NCBI RefSeq assembly: GCF_019219825.1
Contig: NZ_JAHUXH010000003.1
Location: forward strand, 310,001-374,000
Direction of reading: 5' to 3'
DNA: 64,000 bases
From: Streptomyces sp. TRM70350
GTDB taxonomy: Bacteria > Actinomycetota > Actinomycetes > Streptomycetales > Streptomycetaceae
Each line of letters starts with the position of its first letter. Position 1 is the stretch's first letter. The notes under the pieces are model-generated. The model was not told where the DNA came from. It was given only the letters and a program-made list of their open reading frames with translations, and did no database searches. Positions 57,512 to 64,000 of this stretch are shown here, piece after piece. Position numbers and translations under genes: made by a program.

Positions 57512-59206
57512 ATGACGTCCACGGTGCCCAACGCCGTCGAGCACGCCGACGAGCAGCAGCCGCCGATCACCATGTTCGGCCCGGACTTCCCGTACGCGTA
57601 CGACGACTTCCTCGCCCACCCGGCGGGCCTCGGCCAGATACCCGCGACCGAGCACGGCACCGAGGTCGCGGTCATCGGCGGCGGCCTGTCCGGCATCGTG
57701 GCCGCGTACGAGCTGATGAAGATGGGCCTCAAGCCCGTCGTCTACGAGGCCGACCGGATCGGCGGACGCCTGCGCACCGTCGGCTTCGAGGGCTGCGACC
57801 CGTCGCTGACCGCCGAGATGGGCGCGATGCGCTTCCCGCCGTCCTCCACCGCCCTCCAGCACTACATCGACCTGGTCGGCCTGGAGACCAGGCCCTTCCC
57901 GAACCCGCTGGCGGAGGCCACCCCGTCGACCGTCGTCGACCTCAAGGGCGAGAGCCACTACGCCGAGACCATCGACGACCTGCCGCAGGTCTACCGGGAC
58001 GTGGCCGACGCCTGGAACAGGTGCCTCGAAGAGGGCGCCGACTTCTCCGACATGAACCGGGCGATGCGCGAGCGGGACGTGCCGCGCATCCGCGAGATCT
58101 GGTCGAAGCTCGTCGAGAAGCTCGACAACCAGACCTTCTACGGCTTCCTCTGCGACTCGGACGCCTTCAAGTCCTTCCGGCACCGCGAGATCTTCGGCCA
58201 GGTCGGCTTCGGCACCGGCGGCTGGGACACCGACTTCCCCAACTCCATCCTGGAGATCCTGCGGGTCGTCTACACCGAGGCCGACGACCACCACCGCGGC
58301 ATCGTCGGCGGCTCCCAGCAGCTGCCGCTGCGGCTGTGGGAGCGGGAGCCGGAGAAGATCGTGCACTGGGAGTACGGCACCTCGCTCGCGAAACTGCACG
58401 AGAACGGCGAGCCGCGCCCGGCGGTGACCCGGCTGCACCGCACCGCGGGCAACCGCGTCACCGTGACCGACGCGAACGGCGACATCCGCACCTACCAGGC
58501 GGCCATCTTCACCGCCCAGTCCTGGATGCTGCTGTCGAAGATCGCCTGCGACGACTCGCTGTTCCCGATCGACCACTGGACCGCGATCGAGCGCACCCAC
58601 TACATGGAGTCGTCCAAGCTCTTCGTGCCCGTGGACCGCCCGTTCTGGCTGGACAAGGACGAGACGGGGCGTGACGTCATGTCGATGACGCTCACCGACC
58701 GTATGACGCGCGGGACCTACCTCCTGGACGACGGTCCGGACAAGCCCGCCGTGATCTGCCTGTCGTACACCTGGTGCGACGACAGCCTGAAGTGGCTGCC
58801 GCTGTCCGCGAACGAGCGGATGGAGGTCATGCTGAAGTCGCTCGGCGAGATCTACCCGAAGGTCGACATCCGCAAGCACATCATCGGCAGCCCGGTGACG
58901 GTCTCCTGGGAGAACGAGCCCTACTTCATGGGCGCGTTCAAGGCCAACCTGCCCGGCCACTACCGCTACCAGCGGCGCCTGTTCACGCACTTCATGCAGG
59001 ACCGGCTGCCCGAGGACAAGCGGGGCATCTTCCTCGCCGGTGACGACATCTCCTGGACGGCCGGCTGGGCCGAGGGCGCCGTCCAGACCGCGCTGAACGC
59101 GGTCTGGGGCGTCATGCACCACTTCGGCGGGACGACCGACCCGGCCAACCCCGGCCCCGGCGACGTCTACGACGAGATCGCGCCGGTGGAACTGCCCGAG
59201 GACTAG
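57512..59206 (+). CDS. davB: Flavin amino-acid 2-monooxygenase, probable lysine 2-monooxygenase (DavB-like)
   Basis: The 564-residue flavoprotein has the dinucleotide-binding GGGLSG (56-61, in VAVIGGGLSGIVAAYELM), the substrate-face EMGAMRFPPSST and a C-terminal FAD segment FLAGDDISWTAGWAEGAVQT. From memory it matches Pseudomonas DavB over its length (ITMFGPDFPYAYDDFLAHP, FGQVGFGTGGWDTDFPNS). DavB oxidatively decarboxylates L-lysine to 5-aminovaleramide. Tryptophan 2-monooxygenase (IaaM) is a related alternative. Together with davA it would convert lysine to 5-aminovalerate. It converges on the LLM gene with an 8-base gap. Confidence 0.8.
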   Translation: MTSTVPNAVEHADEQQPPITMFGPDFPYAYDDFLAHPAGLGQIPATEHGTEVAVIGGGLSGIVAAYELMKMGLKPVVYEADRIGGRLRTVGFEGCDPSLTAEMGAMRFPPSSTALQHYIDLVGLETRPFPNPLAEATPSTVVDLKGESHYAETIDDLPQVYRDVADAWNRCLEEGADFSDMNRAMRERDVPRIREIWSKLVEKLDNQTFYGFLCDSDAFKSFRHREIFGQVGFGTGGWDTDFPNSILEILRVVYTEADDHHRGIVGGSQQLPLRLWEREPEKIVHWEYGTSLAKLHENGEPRPAVTRLHRTAGNRVTVTDANGDIRTYQAAIFTAQSWMLLSKIACDDSLFPIDHWTAIERTHYMESSKLFVPVDRPFWLDKDETGRDVMSMTLTDRMTRGTYLLDDGPDKPAVICLSYTWCDDSLKWLPLSANERMEVMLKSLGEIYPKVDIRKHIIGSPVTVSWENEPYFMGAFKANLPGHYRYQRRLFTHFMQDRLPEDKRGIFLAGDDISWTAGWAEGAVQTALNAVWGVMHHFGGTTDPANPGPGDVYDEIAPVELPED

Positions 59207-59214
59207 GGCAGGCC

Positions 59215-60144
59215 CTAGATTCCGGCCGCTCGCGCCTGCTCGTACACCTGGGCGGCGACGTCCTTGAGTTCCTGGGCGTCCCGCACGGTGGACTGGAGGT
59301 CGAGGAGGATCTCGTCGAGGCCGATCCGGGCGTGCGCGACCAGGTCCTCGATGATCTGGTCGACGCTGCCCTGGAAGGGGCTGCGGTCGGGGCCGTCGTA
59401 GGCCTTGGCCGTGTACTGCGGGTTCACCCGCAGCACCGTGCGGATCGGCTCCTTACGGCCGCGCTCGGCCGCCAGATCCTGCAGCTCCCGCCACTGCGCG
59501 GCCACGGCCTCGGCGCCCATGCCCACCGGCATCCAGCCGTCGGCGTGGTCGACGAGGCGGCGCCGCGCCCTCGGGGTGTTCGCGGCCAGCAGGATGGGGA
59601 TCGGCCGGGCCGGTTTGGGGCCGACCACGGCCGAGGCGATCTTCGTGACGCGCCCGTCGTACGACACCGGGTCCGGACCCCACACCGCGCGGCACACCCC
59701 GATCAGCTCGTCCAGCATCTGGCCGCGCTCCTCGAACGGCCGCACCGACGCGGCCGCGTACTCGTCGTGGGACCAGCCCGTGCCGAACCCGGCGACCACC
59801 CGGCCGCCGCTCGCCGCGTCCAGCGAGGCGAGCGCCTTGGCGAGCTGGAACGGCACGTGCAGGGGTGCCACCAGCACGCTGGTGCCCAACTCGGCACGCT
59901 CGGTGGCCGCGGCCGCCAGGGTGAGGGTGACCAGCGGGTCGGCCACGCCCCGGTAGGAGTCGGGCCAGGGGAGGCCCTCGATGCCGTACAGGCCCTGGGT
60001 GGCGGGCTCGGGGAACAGAGCCCGCTCGTACACCCACAGGCTCTCGTAGCCGGTCCCCTCAGCGGCGCGCGCCACGTCGGGCACGTCACGTCCGAGGTCG
60101 TACTGCCTGTTCTGCGGGAGGCCGAGTCCGAGGCGTGTCGCCAT
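59215..60144 (-). CDS. LLM-class F420-dependent oxidoreductase
   Basis: The 309-residue protein is a bacterial luciferase-like TIM barrel. It has GTSVLVAPLHVPFQLAKALASLD (two helices of the barrel) and the family glycine segment RVVAGFGTGWSHDEY, then PRPIPILLAANTPRA-like sequence. Members in actinobacteria usually use F420 or FMN; which one, and the substrate, cannot be decided here. ATG at 60144 follows AAAGGAG. It is transcribed towards davB. Confidence 0.87.
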   Translation of the reverse strand: MATRLGLGLPQNRQYDLGRDVPDVARAAEGTGYESLWVYERALFPEPATQGLYGIEGLPWPDSYRGVADPLVTLTLAAAATERAELGTSVLVAPLHVPFQLAKALASLDAASGGRVVAGFGTGWSHDEYAAASVRPFEERGQMLDELIGVCRAVWGPDPVSYDGRVTKIASAVVGPKPARPIPILLAANTPRARRRLVDHADGWMPVGMGAEAVAAQWRELQDLAAERGRKEPIRTVLRVNPQYTAKAYDGPDRSPFQGSVDQIIEDLVAHARIGLDEILLDLQSTVRDAQELKDVAAQVYEQARAAGI

Positions 60145-60232
60145 ACCGTGTGCTCCTTTGCAAGAGGTCTGTTTCTGTCGAACGTACAGCTCTCACACGG
60201 GAGTTCCAGGGCGTGGCAGGGCCGACACCGGA

Positions 60233-60919
60233 TCAGCCCGGCAGCGGCGTGAGCATCATCCGGCCCGCCAAGCCCACCGCCGCGTCCAGGCGCTCGGTGA
60301 ACTCCGCGGCGAGGTCAGGCAGCCTGCGCAGCGCCCACAGGGCCCGCGCCGCCGACCACGTGGCGTCCCGGGCGCGTTCCAGGCTCCACGCGCCGAGCAG
60401 ATGGGTGAGCGGGTCGGCGATCTGGAGCAGGTCGGGACCCGGCATCAGATCTTCGCGGATGCGCTCCTCCAGCGTCACGAGCAGGTCGCCCACGCGGTCG
60501 AACTCGTCCTCCAGCTCCGCCGGTTCGCAGTCCAACGTACGACAGGCGTCCACGACGGCGAGCGCCAGGTCGTGCCCGATGTGCGCGTTGATGCCCGCGA
60601 GCGCGAACTGCAGCGGCCGTACGCCGGGATGGCGGCGCAGCTGGAACAGCGGCCGCCAGCAGGCCGGTGGACGCCGGTCCGCCGCGACCGCGTCGACGGC
60701 CGCCAGATAGCGCTCCGCGAACCGTACGTCCAGCGTGATCGCGGCCCGCGCGTCGGGGAAGGCCCCGCTGTCGATGCGGTGGTCGACGGCCTCGGTGACG
60801 GCGAGGTAGACACGGTTGAAGACCGCGACCCCGTCCTGTGCGGGCAGGGCCGCGGCCAGCGCGCGCATCCGGGAGACGACCGCGTCGACGGGAGTGGTGA
60901 ACTCTTCCAACTGCGTCAT
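60233..60919 (-). CDS. DUF5995-like helical protein
   Basis: The 228-residue protein is mostly alpha-helical with conserved-looking segments VFNRVYLAVTEAVD, ITLDVRFAERYLAAVD and FALAGINAHIGHDLALAVVD. The last has a His pair typical of the DUF5995 family as I recall it. There is no signal peptide or membrane helix. The ribosome-binding site is weak. The function is unknown; the His/Asp pattern could bind a metal, which is inference only. It lies upstream of the LLM gene on the same strand with an 88-base gap. Confidence 0.78.
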   Translation of the reverse strand: MTQLEEFTTPVDAVVSRMRALAAALPAQDGVAVFNRVYLAVTEAVDHRIDSGAFPDARAAITLDVRFAERYLAAVDAVAADRRPPACWRPLFQLRRHPGVRPLQFALAGINAHIGHDLALAVVDACRTLDCEPAELEDEFDRVGDLLVTLEERIREDLMPGPDLLQIADPLTHLLGAWSLERARDATWSAARALWALRRLPDLAAEFTERLDAAVGLAGRMMLTPLPG

Positions 60920-61051
60920 GGGGGCAGCGTCCCAGCCCTACGCCGGCCCGGGTGCAGGCGAGCCCGGCGCTTCCCCAGAACGAGGGACGCGGCCGCCACG
61001 CGTGGGGGAGTGCAGGGCGGAGCAGCCGGGGACCTTCTTACCGTCGCACGC

Positions 61052-61240
61052 CTATGACGTGGCCTCGTCGTAGCGGGAGGTGCCCTCGTCCAGGAGCGGC
61101 CGCTGCGTCTTGAGGTGGGCGGGGGCGAACGCCCGCAGCGCGTGGTAGCCGGTGATGACGACGAGCGTGCCGAGGGCGATGCCGCTCAGCGAGAACGTAT
61201 CAGGGCTGGTCGCGGGTGCTTCGTACACGTGGGCGACCAC
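61052..61240 (-). CDS. Small putative membrane protein
   Basis: A 62-residue frame with one predicted membrane helix (LSGIALGTLVVITGYHALRAF) and a charged tail. It overlaps the 3' end of the MFS gene on the same strand in another frame. GTG 61240 or GTG 61228 could start it. High third-position GC and a well-defined helix make it plausible, but there is no homologue that I can name. Confidence 0.45.
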   Translation of the reverse strand: MVAHVYEAPATSPDTFSLSGIALGTLVVITGYHALRAFAPAHLKTQRPLLDEGTSRYDEATS

Positions 61241-62429
61241 CCACCACCTTGGGGCGGTCCCGGTCCCCGGAGCGCAGCACGCCCGCGAACACCGCCAGGC
61301 CGCACGACAGGAAGGTCACCAGAGCGAACGACACCACCAGGCTCGTCGCCTGCGCCAGCGTGCCGATCGCGCTCGGCGCGATCAGCCCTGAGGTGTACGT
61401 GATGGTCGCGACGCCCGCGATGGCCTGGCTCGGGTTCGGGCCGCTGCGGCCCGCCGCCGCGAAGCACAGCGGGACGACCACGGCGATGCCCAGACCCATC
61501 AGCGCGAAGCCCGCCATGGCCGTCGCCGGGTGGTCCGAGAAGACGATCAGCAGACCGCCCACGGTGGCGAGGACGCCGCCGGTGCGGACCGTGCGCACCG
61601 AGCCGTAGCGGTCCACCACCTTGTCGCCCGCGATCCGGGCGAGCGCCATGGTGAGGGTGAAGCCGGTCGTGCAGGCGGCCGCGAGACCGGCCGACGTGCC
61701 CAGCTCGTCCTTCAGATAGACCGCCGACCAGTCCAGGCTCGCCCCCTCCGCGAACACCGCGCAGAACCCGACCGCGCCGATCAGCAGCGCCGACCTCGGC
61801 GGCAGCGCGAAGCGGGGCGGGGGTTCCTCGTCCTCGGCGGGCTGGAGGTCCAGCACCCAGGTGCAGGCGAGCAGGCCCAGCAGGGTGAGGCACGCGGCCG
61901 CCAGCGCATGGTGCAGCCGGGCGTCCGTGCCCAGGTGCGCGGCGAGCGTGCCGCCCGCCGAGCCGATCAGGGCGCCCGCGCTCCACATGCCGTGCAGGCC
62001 GGACATGATCGAGCGGCCGAGGCGGTTCTCGACCTCCACGCCGAGCGCGTTCATCGCGACGTCCGCCATGCCGGCCGTGGCGCCGAAGGTGAACAGGGCC
62101 AGGCAGAGCGCGAGCAGGTTGGGCGCGAGGGACGGCAGGACCAGCGCCAGCGTCCACAGGGCGAGCAGTCCGCGCAGGGCCGTGCGGGCGCCGAAACGGT
62201 GGCTGATCCGGCTCGCCAGCGGCATCGCCAAGGACGCGCCGAGGGCGGGGAAGGCGAGCGCCAGGCCGAGCTGGCCGGCGCTCACCGAGGCGTGGTCCTG
62301 GATCCAGGGGACGCGGGTGGCGAACGAGCCGGTGACCGCGCCGTGCACGGCGAACACGGCGGCCACGGCGTACCGGGCGTGTTTCACCTCTCGGTGCTCG
62401 TAGACCACGTCCTTCATGTTCCCGCCCAT
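61200..62429 (-). CDS. MFS transporter
   Basis: The 409-residue protein has about 12 membrane helices and the MFS loop SRISHRFGARTALRG between helices 2 and 3, with FGATAGMADVAMNALGVEVE in helix 4. It resembles the FucP/YbjJ-like group often paired with sugar regulators. It is divergently transcribed from a ROK-family gene across a palindromic operator. ATG at 62429 follows AAGGGG; ATG 62417 also has a GGGCGGGAAC upstream. Substrate unknown, perhaps a sugar. Confidence 0.87.
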   Translation of the reverse strand: MGGNMKDVVYEHREVKHARYAVAAVFAVHGAVTGSFATRVPWIQDHASVSAGQLGLALAFPALGASLAMPLASRISHRFGARTALRGLLALWTLALVLPSLAPNLLALCLALFTFGATAGMADVAMNALGVEVENRLGRSIMSGLHGMWSAGALIGSAGGTLAAHLGTDARLHHALAAACLTLLGLLACTWVLDLQPAEDEEPPPRFALPPRSALLIGAVGFCAVFAEGASLDWSAVYLKDELGTSAGLAAACTTGFTLTMALARIAGDKVVDRYGSVRTVRTGGVLATVGGLLIVFSDHPATAMAGFALMGLGIAVVVPLCFAAAGRSGPNPSQAIAGVATITYTSGLIAPSAIGTLAQATSLVVSFALVTFLSCGLAVFAGVLRSGDRDRPKVVGGRPRVRSTRDQP

Positions 62430-62478
62430 GTTCCCGCCCCTTGTGCGTCCCGGCGCCGACCGCGTCCGGCGGGTAAAT

Positions 62479-62499
62479 TATCAGGGACCCTGCCTGATA
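62479..62499. promoter_or_regulatory. Palindromic operator between divergent MFS and ROK genes
   Basis: TATCAGG (62479-62485) and CCTGATA (62493-62499) are perfect inverted arms around a 7-base spacer. It is the only AT-rich patch in the intergenic region and lies between the two divergent starts. It is the obvious candidate binding site of the ROK regulator. Confidence 0.65.
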
Positions 62500-62543
62500 G
62501 ATAGAGGGCACGGTGCGACAGGCCCCTCTGGAAGGATCACGGC

Positions 62544-63779
62544 ATGCCCGCATCCCCGAGCACCGCCCGGGCCATCAACGACCGGCTCGCCCTGCGGCTG
62601 TTGCAGCAGGAAGGGCCGTTGACGGCCGGGCAGCTGAAGCAGTTGACCGGCCTGTCCCGGCCCACGGTCGCCGACCTCGTCGAACGCCTGTCCGCCGCCG
62701 GTCTGGTCGCGGTGGTGGGCGAGGCGGGGGAACAGCGGCGCGGGCCCAACGCCAAGCTGTACGGGATCGTCGCCGACCGCGCGTATCTGGCCGCGCTCGA
62801 CGTCCGCACCGAGGGCGTCTCCGTGATCGTCTCCGACCTGCTCGGCCGGGTGCTCGCCGAGGCGTCCGTGCCGATCGGCGACGACACGGGCACCGGGCCC
62901 GCGGTGGAGCAGGCGGTCGCGCTGGTGGAGCGGGCGGCGAAGGAGGCCGGGGCGATGGGGGCGCCCCCGCGCGAGGGCGCGCGAGCGTGGGGGAGGCTGC
63001 ACACCGTCGGGATCGGCGCGCCCGGCCTGATCGACCCCGCCACCGGCGAACTCCGCGACTCCTCCGGCCTGCCCGCCTGGCACCGGCGCCTTGTCGCGGC
63101 CCTGCAGGAACGTCTTCCCCACGCCCGGATCATCATCGAGAACGAGACCAACCTCGCGGCGCTGGCGGAACAGCGGGAGGGGGCGGCCCGGGACCGGGAC
63201 ACGTTCGTGCTGCTGTGGCTGGGGCACGGGACCGGCGCGGCGGTGGTGCTGGACGGGGCGCTGCGGCGAGGGGCGTCCGGTGGCACGGGGGAGATCGGGT
63301 TTCTGCCGGTGCCGGGGACGGGTGGGCTGCCGTCGGCGACGGACTGCGCGGGGGGATTTCATTCGCTGGCGGCGGCGGGGGCGATCGTGGGGCTGGCGGG
63401 GGAGTGCGGGGTGGAGGCGGACAGCGCGGGAGCGGGGGCCGCGGAGTTGGTGCGAGGGGCCGTGGGGGCGGTCGGCGGTTCGGCGGCATCCGGTGGGGCC
63501 GCCGCCCGTTTCCTCGGCGCCCTGGCCGACCGCCTCACCATCGGCGTCGCCTCCGTCGTCGCCGTGCTGGACCCCGGCTGCGTGGTGCTCGGCGGGGAGG
63601 TCGGGCAGGCCGGTGGCGGGGTGCTCGCCGGGCTGGTCGAGGAACGGGTCCGGCGGATGTCGCCGCTGGTCACGGAGGTGCGGGCGAGTGTGCTGGGCGG
63701 CGGTGCCGTACTGCGCGGGGCGTTGCTGACCGCGCGGGACCGGGCCCAGGACGAGCTGTTCGCACCGCCCGGGCGTTAG
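62544..63779 (+). CDS. ROK-family transcriptional regulator
   Basis: The 411-residue protein has an N-terminal winged HTH (about residues 10-62, LTAGQLKQLTGLSRPTVADL) and a C-terminal ROK sugar-kinase-like domain. The latter contains GIGAPGLIDPATGEL, NETNLAALAEQREGAA and GTGAAVVLDGAL. The zinc-binding cysteine cluster of many ROK proteins is not seen where expected; only one Cys lies in ATDCAGG. A palindromic mini-element is inserted in frame at residues 138-152. It probably represses itself and the divergent MFS transporter and responds to a sugar. Confidence 0.88.
   Translation: MPASPSTARAINDRLALRLLQQEGPLTAGQLKQLTGLSRPTVADLVERLSAAGLVAVVGEAGEQRRGPNAKLYGIVADRAYLAALDVRTEGVSVIVSDLLGRVLAEASVPIGDDTGTGPAVEQAVALVERAAKEAGAMGAPPREGARAWGRLHTVGIGAPGLIDPATGELRDSSGLPAWHRRLVAALQERLPHARIIIENETNLAALAEQREGAARDRDTFVLLWLGHGTGAAVVLDGALRRGASGGTGEIGFLPVPGTGGLPSATDCAGGFHSLAAAGAIVGLAGECGVEADSAGAGAAELVRGAVGAVGGSAASGGAAARFLGALADRLTIGVASVVAVLDPGCVVLGGEVGQAGGGVLAGLVEERVRRMSPLVTEVRASVLGGGAVLRGALLTARDRAQDELFAPPGR
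62955..62997. repeat. Palindromic mini-repeat in frame in the ROK gene
   Basis: The segment starts ATGGGGGCGCCCCC and ends GTGGGGGAGGC. Its ends have the same design, inverted, as the element inside relA (4314-4361), while the interior differs. It encodes a Gly/Ala/Arg-rich stretch between the N-terminal helix and the GIGAPG motif of the ROK fold. Confidence 0.5.
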
Positions 63780-63895
63780 GGGTCCTTGCACTATGCCCGC
63801 CCGGGTCGCGCGGCCTGGCACCGCACCTCGCCGCGTTGCCGACCGGGTCCGCCCTCCGGCGGACGACGCGAGTCTGACGACAAGGCCCGGGATCA

Positions 63896-64000
63896 TCACG
63901 CCCTTCGGACGCCCCCGATGTGCACCGTCAGGTGCTCCTCGAACGTGCCCTTCCCCACCGCCTGCCGCGGCGCGAGGTGCCCGCCGCCGCGGAAGGCGCG
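63896..64000 (-). CDS. C-terminal end of an unidentified gene, cut by the window edge
   Basis: The minus strand is open from the window edge to a TGA at 63896-63898, encoding 34 residues that end HLTVHIGGVRRA. Codon third positions are almost all G or C, as in real Streptomyces genes. It converges on the ROK gene with a 116-base gap. Too little is visible to name a family. Confidence 0.5.
   Translation of the reverse strand, partial: RAFRGGGHLAPRQAVGKGTFEEHLTVHIGGVRRA

Overview
The window is chromosomal DNA from an actinomycete, almost certainly a Streptomyces. GC and third-position GC are very high, GTG and TTG starts are common, and gene order is the conserved core-chromosome order of that genus (yajC-secD-secF-apt-relA; hisS; rarA-rpsD; alaS-ruvX-mltG-aroE-aroC-aroK-aroB; efp-nusB-bldD; pyrR-pyrB-pyrC-carA-carB-pyrD-pyrF; mihF-gmk-rpoZ-coaBC-metK-priA; fmt-rsmB-rpe). 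BldD and the actinobacterial integration host factor MihF/sIHF mark the lineage. I saw no rRNA, tRNA, CRISPR array, prophage or transposase gene.

Layout. 0-4 kb: protein export (YajC, SecD, SecF) and purine salvage (Apt). 4-9 kb: RelA/SpoT, converging on a DUF349 protein and a membrane-anchored cyclophilin. 9-15.4 kb: an MBL-fold hydrolase, HisS, a VKOR-type thiol oxidase, RarA, ribosomal protein S4 behind a long structured leader, and two small membrane-associated proteins. 15.4-24.3 kb: AlaS, RuvX, MltG and four shikimate genes, mostly overlapping or closely spaced. 24.4-27.1 kb: a proline-rich P-loop protein, a repeat-filled 660-base gap and an unusual M24-fold protein. 27.2-28.9 kb: efp and nusB converge on bldD across two long terminators. 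29.1-39.1 kb: the complete UMP pathway behind a PyrR-type RNA hairpin. 39.3-49.1 kb: MihF, Gmk, omega subunit, CoaBC, MetK, a helicase-less PriA, an HTH protein, Fmt and RsmB. 49.2-52.9 kb: Rpe, a SorC-type regulator, a possible barstar-like remnant and a GuaB1-type enzyme. 53-64 kb is more accessory: an amino-acid permease with an Lrp/AsnC regulator, an MFS gene whose start is broken, a DavA/DavB-like amidase and amino-acid monooxygenase pair, an F420-type LLM oxidoreductase, a DUF5995 protein, and a divergent MFS/ROK pair around a palindromic operator.

Regulation and working together. The most interesting unexplained structure is a set of seven related GCGCAACG-like elements. Three lie upstream of the permease-Lrp genes and four upstream of davA-davB, each cluster just upstream of a plausible promoter. 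This suggests one Lrp-controlled uptake-and-catabolism regulon for an amino acid, probably lysine. Other candidate regulatory sites are a PyrR-binding hairpin beside the pyrR ribosome-binding site, BldD-box-like palindromes upstream of bldD, a dyad in the relA promoter region, a 27-base palindrome upstream of the HTH gene at 46 kb, and a 21-base palindrome between the MFS and ROK genes. Two short palindromic elements of what looks like one dispersed family sit in frame inside relA and the ROK gene.
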